Of a stretch of 64,000 bases of DNA, positions 1-11,719 are shown one piece after another (position 1 is the first letter of the stretch; each line of letters begins with the position of its first letter). This stretch comes from Corbicula japonica (taxonomy: Eukaryota > Mollusca > Bivalvia > Venerida > Cyrenidae): positions 806,001 through 870,000 of the forward strand of contig JAZAYU010000181.1 of NCBI GenBank assembly GCA_038501625.1, read 5' to 3'. Made by a program: the position numbers and the translations under genes. Below the pieces are notes generated by a model. That model saw only the letters and a list, made by a program, of their open reading frames with translations, was not told where the DNA came from and did not search any database.

Positions 1-3000
1 TTTTCCATTGCTTAATTAGATGTTTACAAGTCAAAGGCAATCATTGGAAGATGCAATGTCCAGACAAGAGTGCAAATGACAATTGCAGTTCCTTAATTAT
101 GTGCACAGTCGTGATCAAATTACAGTTCCTGAATAAACGCGTTGCATTAACCAAACGTTAGTCGGTGTTGCAGTCTACCGAATAAATGGAATAACTGCCG
201 TTGCCATTTTTGTTATTTTTAACATTTACTTCTTCAAACATTAACTGAAATATTTATGAAGACGTCGTGCAATTCTTACAGATCTGTTGTCGAAGATGAA
301 AGTAGGACACGTCCTTTCCTATTTTGTCTTTTATTCTGATCAAAACAACAAAATGTATAATACAGAAGATCGTCAACAGGATATTTATCAGTTTATTTTT
401 GCATCAATATATACTCGTGGACAAAAGTTTTGTCCGGTCTACAAAAACTAAGATATCTTTATTGTTTTTTATCGCAAACTCACAAATTTGGTATCAGTGG
501 AAAGAGAAAATTTACATGCATTTAACGAACACAGAATTCTGGAATTTGAGCCGGAACTGCCGGTAGAATAATGTGTTAAAAATTGTCATTTTTGGATTAA
601 CAAGACACAAATGATTGCATTGAGTGTGTCTAAAATTAAACCGCTTTTTCAATAGTGTGTATGACCCCCATTAACCCGAATGTGTTCAGTGCACCTTTTA
701 CGCATTAACGCTACGAGTCTGTTCAGGAATCTAGCCGGAAGATGGTCCCATTCCTGAGCAATGGCGTCCCGTAATTGATGGTCGTTGTGTACGTTCCGTA
801 CCCTAATCTTCCGTTTCATTAGTCCCAAACGTGTTCGATTGGGTTCATATAAGGCGATAAAGCCGGCCATGGCAACGTTTGGACATTGTTGGCCGCCAGA
901 AAATTTTGAGTCAGCCTTGCAGAATGGGGCCGGGCGTTTTCCTGTTGTAGAACAGTACCTGAATGGGCAGTAAGGAATGGGAGAATAATAGGCTGCAACA
1001 CCTGGTCTACGTAACGTTGTGCAGTTAAGCCATGACCGCGTCCTCGACCATATTCGAGGAATACAAGTTGGGTTTTATGATGGTGTGTAAACCCTGCCCA
1101 AACCATGACGCTTGGCCAACCCCAGCGGTCATTTTCAATCACACAGGCGTCCGTAAACCTCTCACCAGAGCGTCGATAGACATTTTGACGGCAGTCGCTT
1201 GACTCAACGTAAAATTTACACTCATCCGTAAACAGAACGGTTTGCCATTGATTTAAGCGCCATCTACGGTGGCATAACGCCCATGCTACCCTTAAACGCC
1301 TGTGATTTGGAGTTAATCTTGCTCCACGATATGGCCGTCGGCAACGTAATCCGTCATCCTGGAGACGTCGCTGTATCGTTCTGGCACTTATGCGAGGTCG
1401 ATTACGACCAGATGTGTTTCGTGCCGTGTCATTTGGAGCTGCAAAGCGATTACGTAAATGGGTAAACTGAATATGCCTATCCTGACGCAACGTTGTTTCA
1501 CGCGGCCTTCCGGAACGTGGGAGATATGCCACGCGTTGCGAATTTTCTAAGTAATCGACGAATGGTTTTCTCATTAACCCCGAAATTACGGGCAACATTT
1601 GCGGCAGTTGCACCAGCCTCAAGTTGGCCTATAGCGCGCGCACGCTGCTTATTTGAAAGCTTCTTTTATAATCAAAATAAATATTTTCTTCTAATATTCA
1701 GATGTCTTCCGATCGGGATATTCTAAGACAAGAGGATTAGATAAATCATTTTATGAAATTGTACACAGTACTGTATACACGTGGGGACAGGTGAAAAACG
1801 TCGCCGATTATGTACGTCCATTGTTAGAGCGCACACGACAATCAAAATTTTAAAAACCGGTTTTAAATACGGGCGATATAAAGTAGACAAAATTTCGAGG
1901 TCGTAACTGCACGCGTTTTATTGATATTATTGAAAACCATACAGGACAAGACATTTGTCCACGAGTATATGATTTGTTTTACAAGTAAAGGGCGACCATT
2001 GAAAAATGCAATGTCCAGAAAAGATAGTAAAGAATCATTGAAGTTCGTTCGATGTTTAAGTCTTCAAGATGAAACAATTAAATGTCAGTGCAAGTTTTGT
2101 TATCCATTTTTTTTTTATAAAAACATCAGAAAAAATGATAGATCATACAGATCTGTTGTTAAGGTTAACAGTACGTCTGATCTTATTTCCACTTTTAAAT
2201 ACTTCTTCGATTCTTATCAAAACAACACAACGTAAAGTACAGAAGACCGTTGCTTGCACAAAAATCAATTTATTTTTTTTTCATTGCTAAATTAGATGTT
2301 TACAAGTTAAAGGCAAACATTGGAAGATGCAATGTTCAGACACGAGAGCAAATGACATTTGCAGTTCCTTAATTATGTGTACAGTCGTGATCAAATTACA
2401 GTTCCTTAATGAAGGCATTGTATTGAGCCAACGTTAGTCGTTGGAGTCTACCTGGACTGGAGATGCTTGAGATTTGAGACTGATCTCCAGATTTAGTTTT
2501 ATGATCTTGGGCACAGATTATTTTTGCAGTAATATATCATTTGTTTTACAAGTTATGTGCAACCATTGAAAAATCCAAATAAAGGATACTAAACGAGCAT
2601 GAAGTTCCTTCGATGTTTAAGAATATAAGTTAAAAGAATATAATGTTGTTGCCATTTTTATTATCCATATTGTTTTTGTTTTTTCTTAATACATCATGAA
2701 GATTTTACTGTAGTTCATACAGATGTTGTTGATGTTTAAATTATGACTGTTCCATTTTATTAAATTTTCAAATCCTAATAAAAAACAACAAAATTTTACT
2801 TACAGAAGGCCGACACCTGCCTATTTATCGGTTTAAGTTTGCATTCGTAAATTATGTATTTACATGTACAAGTTAAAAAGCAGCCGTAGTAAGATGCAAT
2901 GTCCAAAAAGATAGCCAATGTCCAAAAAGATAGCACATGCCCACTGAAAATTCTTCGATGCTTAAATTTACCAGATGAAAGAATTAAATGTCAGTGCCAT

Positions 3001-3265
3001 TTTTATTATATTCTTCTTGAAATATCATAAAAATTAGACTACAAATTTGTTTTTTAAGTTAAAAAGTACGACAGAACTAATTTCCTTTTCTAAACATTCC
3101 TTTTATTCTGATTTCAATAAGTAGAGGTCATAATGCCACCGAATGTATATTAATACGTTTTTTTTGTAATGTTTAATGAGGTGTTTACAAGTTTAAGGCA
3201 ACCATTAAAAGATGCATTGTCCAGAAAATATATCAAAAGACCATCATGGAAGTTACTTAATTATG
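1..3265. repeat. Degenerate tandem repeat array, interrupted
   Basis: Several diverged copies of the same blocks recur in direct orientation. The block around TTAGATGTTTACAAG...GTGATCAAATTACAGTTCC lies at 1-178 and again at about 2277-2451, with a shorter relative at 3165-3265. A second block (ACCATTGAAAAATGCAATG, then TTCGATGTTTAAG and a run of TTATCC) recurs at about 1985-2120, 2555-2680 and 2880-3005. A third block (CAGATCTGTTGTyrAAG...CAAAACAACAmAATG...ACAGAAG) lies at about 278-370, 2148-2250 and 2720-2810. The array was split by the Tc1 element at about 600-1700. Only short chance open frames occur in it. Confidence 0.7.
649..1662 (-). pseudogene. Tc1/mariner (IS630 superfamily) transposase, dead copy
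   Basis: This is a DDE transposase of the Tc1/mariner group, which would cut and paste its own element in the nucleus. Reading down the minus strand, a helix-turn-helix region comes first (SNKQRARAIGQLEAG, then NVARNFGVNEKTIRRLLRKF, about 1655-1525). It lies in a different frame from the core, so a frameshift sits near 1520-1535. The core (819-1622 frame) shows ISARTIQRRL, then LFTDECKF with the first catalytic Asp, then LQQENARPHSAR, then LSPYMNPIEHVWD with the third acidic residue. Exactly 34 residues lie between the second and third acidic positions, as expected for DD34E. The second catalytic Asp is replaced by Glu (QQEN instead of the family's QQDN). A stop at 819-821 cuts the frame right after HVWD. 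The C-terminus continues one frame over (649-820, MKRKIRVRNVHNDHQLRDAI...). No start codon is visible before the HTH and I could not define the terminal inverted repeats. It is clearly non-functional. Confidence 0.93.
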
Positions 3266-3269
3266 TGTT

Positions 3270-3664
3270 GGACAAAGCCCCATGAAAATAAAGACGGATA
3301 CGCTTACTTCATTTGATAATAACATAAATAAATAAATTCAATATTATATCGTTTCTGATTATAATTATATTTTATTATTTTTAAACCATAGTTGTATTAT
3401 TGGTAAACGGTCTTGTTTTGGGGATATTTCAATAGACTCATCGCCCTATCGTGTGCAACCGATTTTCAGCAACCATTGTTTGACCTTGTGACCGTTGACT
3501 TTTTGTCCAAAAGACAGATAAATTAAGATAAAACATAAAACAAAATAATTATTTCGTCCGAAAAATAAGAATAAATTTTAACCATGTTCCCTCCTGTCTC
3601 CTCTTAAGCTGATATTATAAACAAGAAAATGTTTCAGCTATGAATTGGCTAAAACATGCATAAA
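3270..3664. other. AT-rich stretch, no feature seen
   Basis: No convincing coding signal, RNA gene or repeat is visible here beyond simple AT-rich sequence. Confidence 0.5.
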
Positions 3665-3666
3665 TA

Positions 3667-3830
3667 CGGAGCTCGCAAGGTGACCTTTGGCATATTTTTA
3701 GGATATTATTTCGTTTAAACAAATTATTTTTTCGTTGAAACGAAATAGTATTTCGTTTAAACGAAATGTTATCCTTTAAAATTATGAAAAATAAAGAAAT
3801 AGCATGCTAAATGTCACCTTAGGGGCTCCG
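3667..3830. mobile_element. TA-flanked MITE with CGGAGC inverted ends
   Basis: The ends are imperfect inverted repeats: CGGAGCTCGCAAGGTGACC on the left, and the complement of CGGAGCCCCTAAGGTGACA on the right. TA dinucleotides flank the element at 3665-3666 and 3831-3832, as expected for Tc1/mariner-type insertion. The centre holds repeated palindromes of TTTCGTTTAAACGAAA, so a single strand could fold into a long hairpin. It has no coding capacity. Confidence 0.8.
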
Positions 3831-3834
3831 TACA

Positions 3835-4655
3835 CAAAAAACCCATGTACAGCGATATTAAACAAACAAGTCAGATGCAACATGGCACAATGGGGTAAAC
3901 TGATATTGTTACTATTTTAGACACAGATCAACCTCCACATCCGACCACTTGATCAGGGTCTTAACTGTTCGCCATTCATTCAGGAAAGCATTTTATTGCA
4001 TTTAGTAAACACTTTATATCCATTTCAGTTCATGTTAATATTGAATTTGAGCAGGATCTACAAGTATTGCAAAGTCCTTGGTTATGTCATGCTTTGTCAC
4101 ATTTACAGCCAATCTTGTTCAATTAAAAATACTTAATAATCATTTATGTTCCTAACATAATGCCTTGCAGCAACAAAAAAAAAACAACAAATTATTAAGT
4201 ATAACGTAAATGGTTTGGAACTACAGGCAAAAATCTATTTTTGTCAATTAAAAACCCAGACGACGTTTTATAGACAATTAAAGCAAGACATTTTCAGGAG
4301 TAACTTTTATTAAGTTATGATTTATCCTCATAGAACACATTGCCATCTAATTACATAGTTAGGGTCTGTCTAACTAGTTTCGTTCAAAAATAAATGTTTA
4401 CAAGAAATGAAAGTTAAATAGCTTGTCATGAGCAAAGATTTTGCTCCTTAATCACTTTATTCTATTGGGTACATCAAGTATTCTATAATGTTCTGTATAT
4501 CTAAAATCCTACAGCAGCATCCTATTGAGGAATAAGGTATCCTATTCGCTAGTATTTAAACAAAAAACAAAGCCACCTTCACTGATGTAAGCAATTGTTA
4601 CACCTGGTCCCGTCATCATATTAATAACCTGCTATTTTTTCTGATCTGTTAAGAG
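3835..4655. other. AT-rich non-coding stretch
   Basis: No gene, RNA or clear repeat is visible. All open frames are short and lack recognisable composition. Confidence 0.45.
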
Positions 4656-4832
4656 GCTAACATAATGTATTGAAGGTTCCATGTTCACTGCCATATAAAC
4701 AACGGCGTTTTGGATTATCAAATGTAATGTGTAATTGTGTAAATACCGAGTTGCGCTTATCCGGGGCTAGTCGGCATTGGCAGTAATATGCATTTCCATT
4801 ACTGCACATAAACAGACTTAACCCCAAGGGTT
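4656..4832 (-). repeat. R1 dispersed repeat, partial, minus
   Basis: This copy runs from GGTTCCATGTTCACTGCC through GAGTTGCGCTTATCCGGGGCTAG to GCAGTAATATGCATTTCC, which is the reverse complement of the R1 core at 20761-21000 and 29016-29470. It abuts an R2 copy directly. Confidence 0.7.
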
Positions 4833-4992
4833 CTCATTTTCGTTAATTGTTTGTGGCGTCTTTTTTTGAATTGACATACTTATAACAAACATGCTCTCTA
4901 GACTTTCTTCTTTTCTTTTTCGCTGGGAGGCTGTGTTTTGTGAGTTTGGCGATCGATTCCTGATATGCATATTTCACTTTTTTGCACAACTT
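4820..4992 (+). repeat. R2 dispersed repeat, partial, plus
   Basis: It contains GGTTCTCATTTTCGTTAATTG, a T-rich middle and CTGATATGCATATTTCAC, matching R2 copies at 25588-25895 and 33000-33345. The 80-residue open frame starting at 4891 lies mostly in this repeat and is not considered a gene. Confidence 0.65.
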
Positions 4993-4999
4993 TGTCGTT

Positions 5000-6025
5000 T
5001 TCAGTGGCTTTCAAAGTTCCCTGTATTCATGTTTAAAGGAACATCTTCAATAAACGTGTACGATTTCTCGAATCGACTTCATGGTTTCCGGTATATAGAC
5101 ATTACCTTTAAAGTGTGCGATAAGTTTTTTTAAATGTCAATGAAACACATTTAAACAAAAGCACACCCAACTGGGGGCGGATGCAATCTACTTTTCACTT
5201 TTTTCGTCACTTCGTCACCTGTTCTTTTGTTACCATCCAGACAATAAACACTATTATTTTTTTCAGACTTGCGCCAATTCGCTCAACTATTCTTTTCTAA
5301 AAAGAAGTGTTTTCAATATCGTATTATTGCATACTTGATTTAAGTGCAGATGCTATTTCTAACAGCGCAACATTTGTCTGCACTTGACATTATACGATGA
5401 TATGAATGAAATAAACACTTGATTTGCCAAACTAATAACGACTTGATTTATAAATGATTTCGGATAGGTACACAATCACGGATTAATCTGCATATATAAA
5501 CTAGACCGACCTATTGGAAGATATGGGTGAAATTAATTATTTCACATTAATCAATTCTCAAGAAGACAAACAGGCAGTATCAAATTTGTAAAACGTTCGG
5601 CTGGAAAGACTGTACTTATCGATAGCCAACAATTCCAATTCATTAGAATGTTTTTATAGACAACAAGAAACACAGATAATTTGCATCATTAGATATTTGA
5701 GTAAATTAGACAGCTGCTACTTTTTAATTAAACACGCATTTGATAAATTTATATCTGATGCAAAGAACGTTATCAAAGTAAGCTAAAATTCATCTGGTGG
5801 AATGGAGAGTTTTAATTTTGCATAACTAATCCCTGCACTTTCATAACATGTTGTTCAAAACCTAAAGAAAACAACATCTGAAAATACAAATATTCCATTA
5901 AACGCATTTAAGTGCAAGTTATCTAATTGTTGAAAGTGTATTCAGCATGACTTGTTTACTACTCAAAGTTTTCTAAGCACCAAGTAAACCAAACCACTGT
6001 TAAGCTTACGTTAAATATACTTACA
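5000..6025. other. Non-coding stretch
   Basis: AT-rich sequence with no recognisable gene, RNA or internal repeat. Confidence 0.45.
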
Positions 6026-6026
6026 T

Positions 6027-6714
6027 TAAGGTATTGCGCCTTTCGCCATTGCTTTGCCATGGACATAAAAGAAAAATATAAAAATCTCTCAAACGACATC
6101 AACAAAAGTTCCATCAAACTTTGCACAAACAAATGTTATTAATATATGTTTAATTTCCATACGCTAAGAAAAGTTAGAACAGTAAAGAAAAATAGTAAGA
6201 CCCCCAATCCCCCTAAAATTCAATTTTCAATTTATCACAAAAACGAAGCAACACTAAACATCAATTTAAATGTCTTGATGAATAATGAGTTCTTGACAAC
6301 GATACTTAAGGTCCTTTTGTCTAATGAATGTATACAATGTGAGTTATTTGAATTAGTGGTTTTGACCTTCAATTTCCTTGTCGCGAAAATGGATGACATC
6401 AAAATAAAAATGTCGATTTCTCTCTTCACAATTGAGAGTTCTTTTCAAGGAATTAAGATAATGTTGTCAGTATCATTTCACGCATGTTGACATTTGAATT
6501 GTTGTTTTGTCTTGCTTCCTTTTTGTGATAAATTGCTAATAGAATTTGTGGGATTTATTAGGTCTAAATGTTCTTACTTTTCTTAACAATGCAAAATAAT
6601 CATACACGTACATGTATATAGCATTTATTTGTGCAAAGTTTGATGGCGTTTGAAAGATTTTTATATTTTTCTCTTTTCAAATGGCAAACCAATGGCGAAA
6701 GGCGCAATACCTTA
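6027..6714. mobile_element. Foldback/MITE element with about 90-bp inverted ends
   Basis: The left end (TAAGGTATTGCGCCTTTCGCC, 6027 on) is matched by the reverse complement at the right end (GGCGAAAGGCGCAATACCTTA, to 6714). The match continues inward for roughly 90-100 bases with some gaps, through ATATAAAAATCT and ATCAAACTTTGCACAAA on the left side. The interior has a 114-codon open frame (6146-6490) with low-complexity composition that I read as chance. Total length is 688 bp. This is a non-autonomous DNA element of unknown superfamily. Confidence 0.8.
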
Positions 6715-6956
6715 AAATAGTCTAGTGATGTATTGAGAAAAGCTACAAACCCACTTTAGAATTCTTTCATGTGGGTAACAAAAACTAGAATCTAACGTTA
6801 GAAAATAAATAATAATATATAACAGGATATATTTTTTCTTATTAGTTAAGAAAATTGCTTAGAAAATGATATACTTTCAAAGGCTGTCATTAACAATTTG
6901 TTACATGCCAAATTTTAAAGATTAAAATTTTTAAAATTATAGATTATTTTAAAAAT

Positions 6957-6970
6957 GGGGGGGGGGGGGG
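6957..6970. repeat. Poly-G tract (14 G)
   Basis: An uninterrupted run of 14 G in otherwise AT-rich sequence. Confidence 0.95.
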
Positions 6971-7284
6971 TAAAAACAAATAAGGATATTGTCTGAATTG
7001 CACTGAGCGTTCGGCACACGTCTGAAGCTTGAAAATATTAAAAAAATATTCAATTTATTACCATTTAAATGAAACACAATGCCGCTTGAGATAATCAATT
7101 TGTCTGAAGTAAAAAGATCTAGATTAGATTAATTGAGCAATCAATCTGGAAAGTATGGCAACGCTAACTTTACGACAAGAAAACGGTTTCTTTTTTAAAG
7201 GTGCACACGATTGTTTTCTTACTCATTTGAATCCATTTGCTCTGGCCATTGAGAAGACACCCGTTATGTCAGATAGTAAAAGTT

Positions 7285-7591
7285 TGTTTTATGTTTGTTT
7301 GCTTTTGAATGCAACATTGTCGAGTTGATAGAAGGGCTGAAGCCAACTCACCAAAACATTTTTTCATGATATGAAAACTTGGTAGGAGAAGCAAGCAAAT
7401 TGTTTTGCCACTATTCTTTCTAAAATTTTTAATACGATAGCCCCTCAGGTTCTCATTTTCATTATTTGTTTGTGGTGTATTTTTTAATTTTATCAGTTCA
7501 TAAACCCATGCTTTGTTTTTCTCTAGACTTTGTTAAGAGGCAGTGTGTTTTTTTCGTTGCGTTGCTTTTCGTGAATATATCACTTTTTTCC
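7285..7591 (+). repeat. R2 dispersed repeat, plus, diverged
   Basis: It starts with TTTGCTTTTGAATGCAACATTG, passes CCAACTCACCAAAAC and CCCCTCAGGTTCTCATTTTC, and ends near AATATATCACTTTTTT. The order of blocks is the same as in R2 at 33000-33345, but divergence is high. Confidence 0.6.
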
Positions 7592-8107
7592 ATATAATAT
7601 TTCTTATTAATTTAGATGTTTTGACCTTTCAAAATGTTAGAGATTAGATCCTATATTCCTAAATCTAATACGGGCTGAAATCTGGATCCATTCTCAAAGC
7701 CAAATTCAGAATAATCGGACAATTTGCGATAAGAATCGCATAAAGTTTAGGGAGAAATCGTGGTAAGTACATCATAATTTGTCAAAACAAGTTTTTCATC
7801 GGCTGATTCTGCTATTTATCACGTATTCTATTCCTGATAATGAATATTTCACTTTTTTCTAATGGTTTTCCAGTGGTGTTTACTTTTGTCATTATTTTTC
7901 GCGAAATTAAATTTGACATATACCGTCAGTCTTGTTTTGGATCCTTTATGTTAATTACCCAATTAACTGCTGACACATGTAAACACAATCTCAGAAGGAA
8001 ATCGATGTGTTGTTACTTATATTCTTATATACAAAGGCATCACTTTCTAAAGTACTCACCAATATGCTTATTACTCGAGTAATGTACGAGTACTTGACAA
8101 TGTACTC

Positions 8108-8310
8108 ATAATGGTGGTCTTGGAGCGTCGGACCCCAGATCCGGCGACTGCGGGTTCGAAACCCACCAGAAATGATATTCGTCTGCGTCTGCAGTTTCCT
8201 CAATCTACAAACGGCGTGGGTACTGGTTGGCAACCCAGGAAGCAGTCATCGAGCGAGATTGATATAAGTTGAAGAACGTTTTTATCATTCCATGTAAATT
8301 AAATAAGTTT
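8108..8310 (+). repeat. tRNA-derived SINE, copy 1
   Basis: The 5' part resembles a tRNA: an A-box-like TGGTCTTGGAGCG and a perfect B-box context, GCGGGTTCGAAACCC (about 8150-8164). It is followed by a non-tRNA body (GTTTCCTCAATCTACAAACG, then GGCAACCCAGGAAGCAG) and an AT-rich tail. A second, older copy lies at 62806-62922 on the minus strand. It does not fold as a complete tRNA and so is not called a tRNA gene. Confidence 0.8.
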
Positions 8311-8563
8311 AAACTAAATTAAACTAAATAATGTAAGTAAAGTTTTAAACCTTTTGAGTACTTGAAAACTGGTTCTAGAGTAGGTACGAGCAAAAGTAAG
8401 AGTTTAACATCTACAATGCCAAGCAACATGCGTTTATCGAATGATTTTTATCAACATAGTCAATTGTCGATGGTTTCTTACCAAACATGCGAACGAACTT
8501 GTTCATCCATTTTAATTCGAAAGCAATAGGCGGTGGAAATAAAGTTCTACAATACATTAATAC

Positions 8564-8617
8564 GGAATCGACCCTACGATTTCGACGCGCAAAGCGCGTC
8601 GAAATCGTGTCGATTCC
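8564..8617. repeat. Strong GC-containing hairpin
   Basis: The arms are ACGATTTCGACGCGC and GCGCGTCGAAATCGT, separated by AAA and extended outward by GGAATCGA/TCGATTCC. The stem is nearly perfect over about 25 bp. Flanks ATTAATACGG and the complement of CCGTAATCGG extend the symmetry weakly, so it may be a very short foldback element. Confidence 0.85.
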
Positions 8618-8619
8618 GA

Positions 8620-9597
8620 TTACGGTATTGCGCTTTAGCAAAAAGGAGTACCTTGAAACTTTGAAACCATGTCGCAAAATAAGGCTTCTGATTGGACAAT
8701 GTGACTTTCATCCCGGTGCAATTGTCCAGATGGCTCGCTTCCGTATTTTAAAACTGAAAAGCCGCCATTTTGTTTTTCGATTCACATTTTCAGGAGTTCT
8801 TCTTCCATATTTTAGATATCAATTAAGATTTAACTCGCCAACAATTAAGGTAAAAAGGTTTCTACATTGATTCAAACCTAATATTGTCACAGAGTTAGGG
8901 TCTAACAGTAGACTCCACCGTAGCGATGCGTATTACGGTAGTTGTTAGGCATTGTGTTACTTAAAATACAGAGTGAGAAATTTACATTTACACCGGTTTC
9001 CCCAGCATGCTCAACGTTGAAAATTTACTTTTTTTTATTTTTTACTGCAATTATCAACACGAACAGTAAGTTTAACATTGCAGTTTAGATGATAATATCG
9101 ATTGTTTCCGTTTTAAATTGGTGTGGGAAAGCGATTCGGTATTGCGTTGAATTAACTTTGGATACAGTGGACTGGACAGAACTGGTCAAAATCTCAAATG
9201 AAATCTGACCAGGTTTAGGCAGCTAATGGCACTGAAGATGTGTATACGAATGTTGACGAGTGACGTCACACGCACTTGCTAAAGTTACATGCGCACCGGC
9301 TGGTTGGCAAAAATAGCGTATTATGTAGTGTAACGAACAAACAATAACATTTAGTAATAAAATTAGTTTATCAACATTTCAGTAAACATTCGTTGTTTTT
9401 TTTTTCAATTTCAAATTACAATTTACATTTATTGTAATTTAAAGGACACAAGCAGACAACAATAAAATAAAAACAGCGGAATAATTATTCATCTTGTTAT
9501 AGATCAGAACCCAAAATCATTCACTAGAATTCCTTCCTTTATTGATTCATTCCTTCATTCCCTGACTGTCTGACTGACTTGCTGATTGATTAATTGA

Positions 9598-9598
<1 letters not shown>
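8620..9598. other. Non-coding stretch
   Basis: No supported gene. A 127-codon open frame (8487-8870) crosses the hairpin and has no recognisable motif. TGACGTCA, a CRE-like octamer, occurs near 9262 without promoter context. Confidence 0.4.

Positions 9599-9599
<1 letters not shown>

Positions 9600-9634
<35 letters not shown>
9600..9634. repeat. (GATT)n microsatellite
   Basis: About eight to nine tandem GATT units, with degenerate GATT/GACT units upstream from about 9560. Confidence 0.95.
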
Positions 9635-9659
9635 TGTTCGTATTTGAATACTTGTAATT

Positions 9660-11640
9660 TGACAGACGTCTCAAACTTGAGTGACGTTAGCGGCATACTT
9701 TGATGGCGTGTAGTTTCGAAACGGCTAAGAATACCAAAAAAGTAAGCACAGATCCAACTCAGGCATATGCTCAATTAATATATGTATGTGAACTTTCCTG
9801 AGGAAACTCAAAAAAAAAATTGGGGGCGTGTTCCAACTTAATATACATGTGGTTTTTGTTTTAGATAGGCTTATATATTATGAGACTATATAATGAAGTT
9901 TTAATTTCTTTATGCATTTTCTTATGATTGACATTTTTTTTTGTGACTCATATTTCTTACCTTTTGATTTACCTGGGGTTCATTGTAATATGTTACAATT
10001 ATCACCTTTTTAGACTTTCGTCTGGATTTATTATATTAATCGGATTTTAATTTACAACTATATCGAAAAGACAAATAGGGGACGCAGACTTATTTCTAAA
10101 TGTCATGAATAATTTAGTAAGTATTTGTTTCCGCCTATGAATTTTTTTAAATATAGACGGATTCGCCAATATTTAGTGTTTCTACTTAATTCAAAGAAAT
10201 ATCACAAAATTTCAAAACAATACTCCAACTTCTACAAATCAAACAAGTAAAGGCTGTATATTGTTTTCTGCACTGGACTGCCTAATTTAACAATCTTCCG
10301 TCAATGATCGTAAAATATCTGAATGTTCGCAAATCTATATGGACACATATATTTCGTAGTACCTGCCCAACAAAAAAAACAAACAAAAAAAAACAGACTG
10401 GCATTGCAATATTTACCATTGAATTCAATCTCCTTATTTTCTGCAGTGGGATCAATAATAAATATAAGACAACATCAGTACCAATCATTTCGTTAAAAAT
10501 TCGCCGGAAAACGGATATGAAATTCATGTCACTAAATTTAATATAATTATAAATAAAGTCTTGCGATAATATTGGAATACTAAACTTCACATACTTTCAT
10601 AAAATTAATTGGCCCAATATCGAGCGGAGGGATTATCGGCCATACGTGATATACATGACACGTGTCTGAATACTTCCAGCTTCCCGCGGCTGTAGAGTGC
10701 GCGGCATATATCACAAGTCGTTTGATCACCGGATGCACTGATTAAATCAGTGATTTGGGGACCGGGTCCATTATATCATGTAATACTAGAGCGTGGCCGG
10801 CAGAGGTCCCAGATAGTTAGCGGCATTGATCACACGCGTGTCACCGAACCAGTAAAACAGAACAGGGACAAGTACCTTGCGCTTTTATGGATAATCAATA
10901 AACGTTATTTGTCTTGATTAGAGCAAATTTAAACATGATGCATTCTTTACATCTCTACCTTGTGGCTGTACGCGAAGAATTTACGAGTATTTCTGAAATG
11001 CATATTCTTAATACGCCTTTTTACTAAAACAATAAAGAGACTGTTCGAGTTCTGTATCGTTGTCATTTAAAACCAGATTTACGATAGCAACACATTTTGA
11101 TAGTTGTATATTAATCGCCTATTTGCTAAGCGCAGAATTATTTATATTCTAGTCCATATAGCCATATAGCCATAGGCGGATACAAAAGGGTTACCCTATA
11201 TTTAATAGGCATGTCTTCAATTTTTAAATGTATTCTAAATATTCTATGCAGTTCGCTGTATAATAAGCCAAGACGGAGATGATGTATTTACTTAACAAAA
11301 TGAAAATAGTATATTATTTTTATTACTCAACCCCAAAACAACCGTTTTTGCGAACACATTAACTAAGAACCATCCCCGCAAGGATATATCGACGGAACGG
11401 TTTTAGTTAATTTTCGCATGATCAGCATGCATAAACGCTAAATGAAACTGTAAGTTAAATATAATTTGATCGTACATCTACATTTTATTGCATGCCAAAT
11501 TAAATTTTTTTGCACTATTATCCGCCGAAATGGCTACATGGGATATATGGTTTCCGTAGCTGTAACGGTTCCGAAAACGATATTTTGCCAACCAGGTACT
11601 GCGCATGCGCGTAAATATTCGGATGTAAACAATAACAATC
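9660..11640. other. Non-coding stretch with a GC-richer patch
   Basis: The patch at about 10600-10870 is more GC- and CpG-rich than its surroundings and includes the palindrome CACTGATTAAATCAGTG. The motif TGCGCATGCGCG near 11601 resembles an NRF1 binding site. I see no open frame that makes a credible protein. Confidence 0.4.
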
Positions 11641-11649
11641 AACGTTCGT

Positions 11650-11714
11650 ATACTTGATCAGGACTCGAACCCAAGGTTCTCAGATAAAACATACAGCTAC
11701 TCTGCCAATATAAG
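11650..11714 (-). repeat. tRNA-like sequence, probable SINE remnant
   Basis: On the minus strand it reads TTGGCAGAGTAGC (A-box-like), then TTGGGTTCGAGTCCTGATCA (B-box). Paired acceptor and anticodon arms are not convincing, so this is probably a SINE head or tRNA pseudogene rather than a working tRNA. Confidence 0.55.
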
Positions 11715-11719
11715 TTGAA

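Noticed and set aside
6146..6490. 114-codon protein
   Set aside because: It lies inside a foldback element and has AT-driven, low-information composition.
8108..8180. Functional tRNA gene
   Set aside because: Good B-box only. It is the head of a SINE with a second copy at 62806-62922.
8487..8870. 127-codon protein
   Set aside because: It reads through a perfect hairpin and has no recognisable motif or splice context.
10282..10590. 102-codon minus-strand membrane protein
   Set aside because: Hydrophobic runs come from AT-rich codons and a poly-A-rich tract. No domain and no conserved start context.
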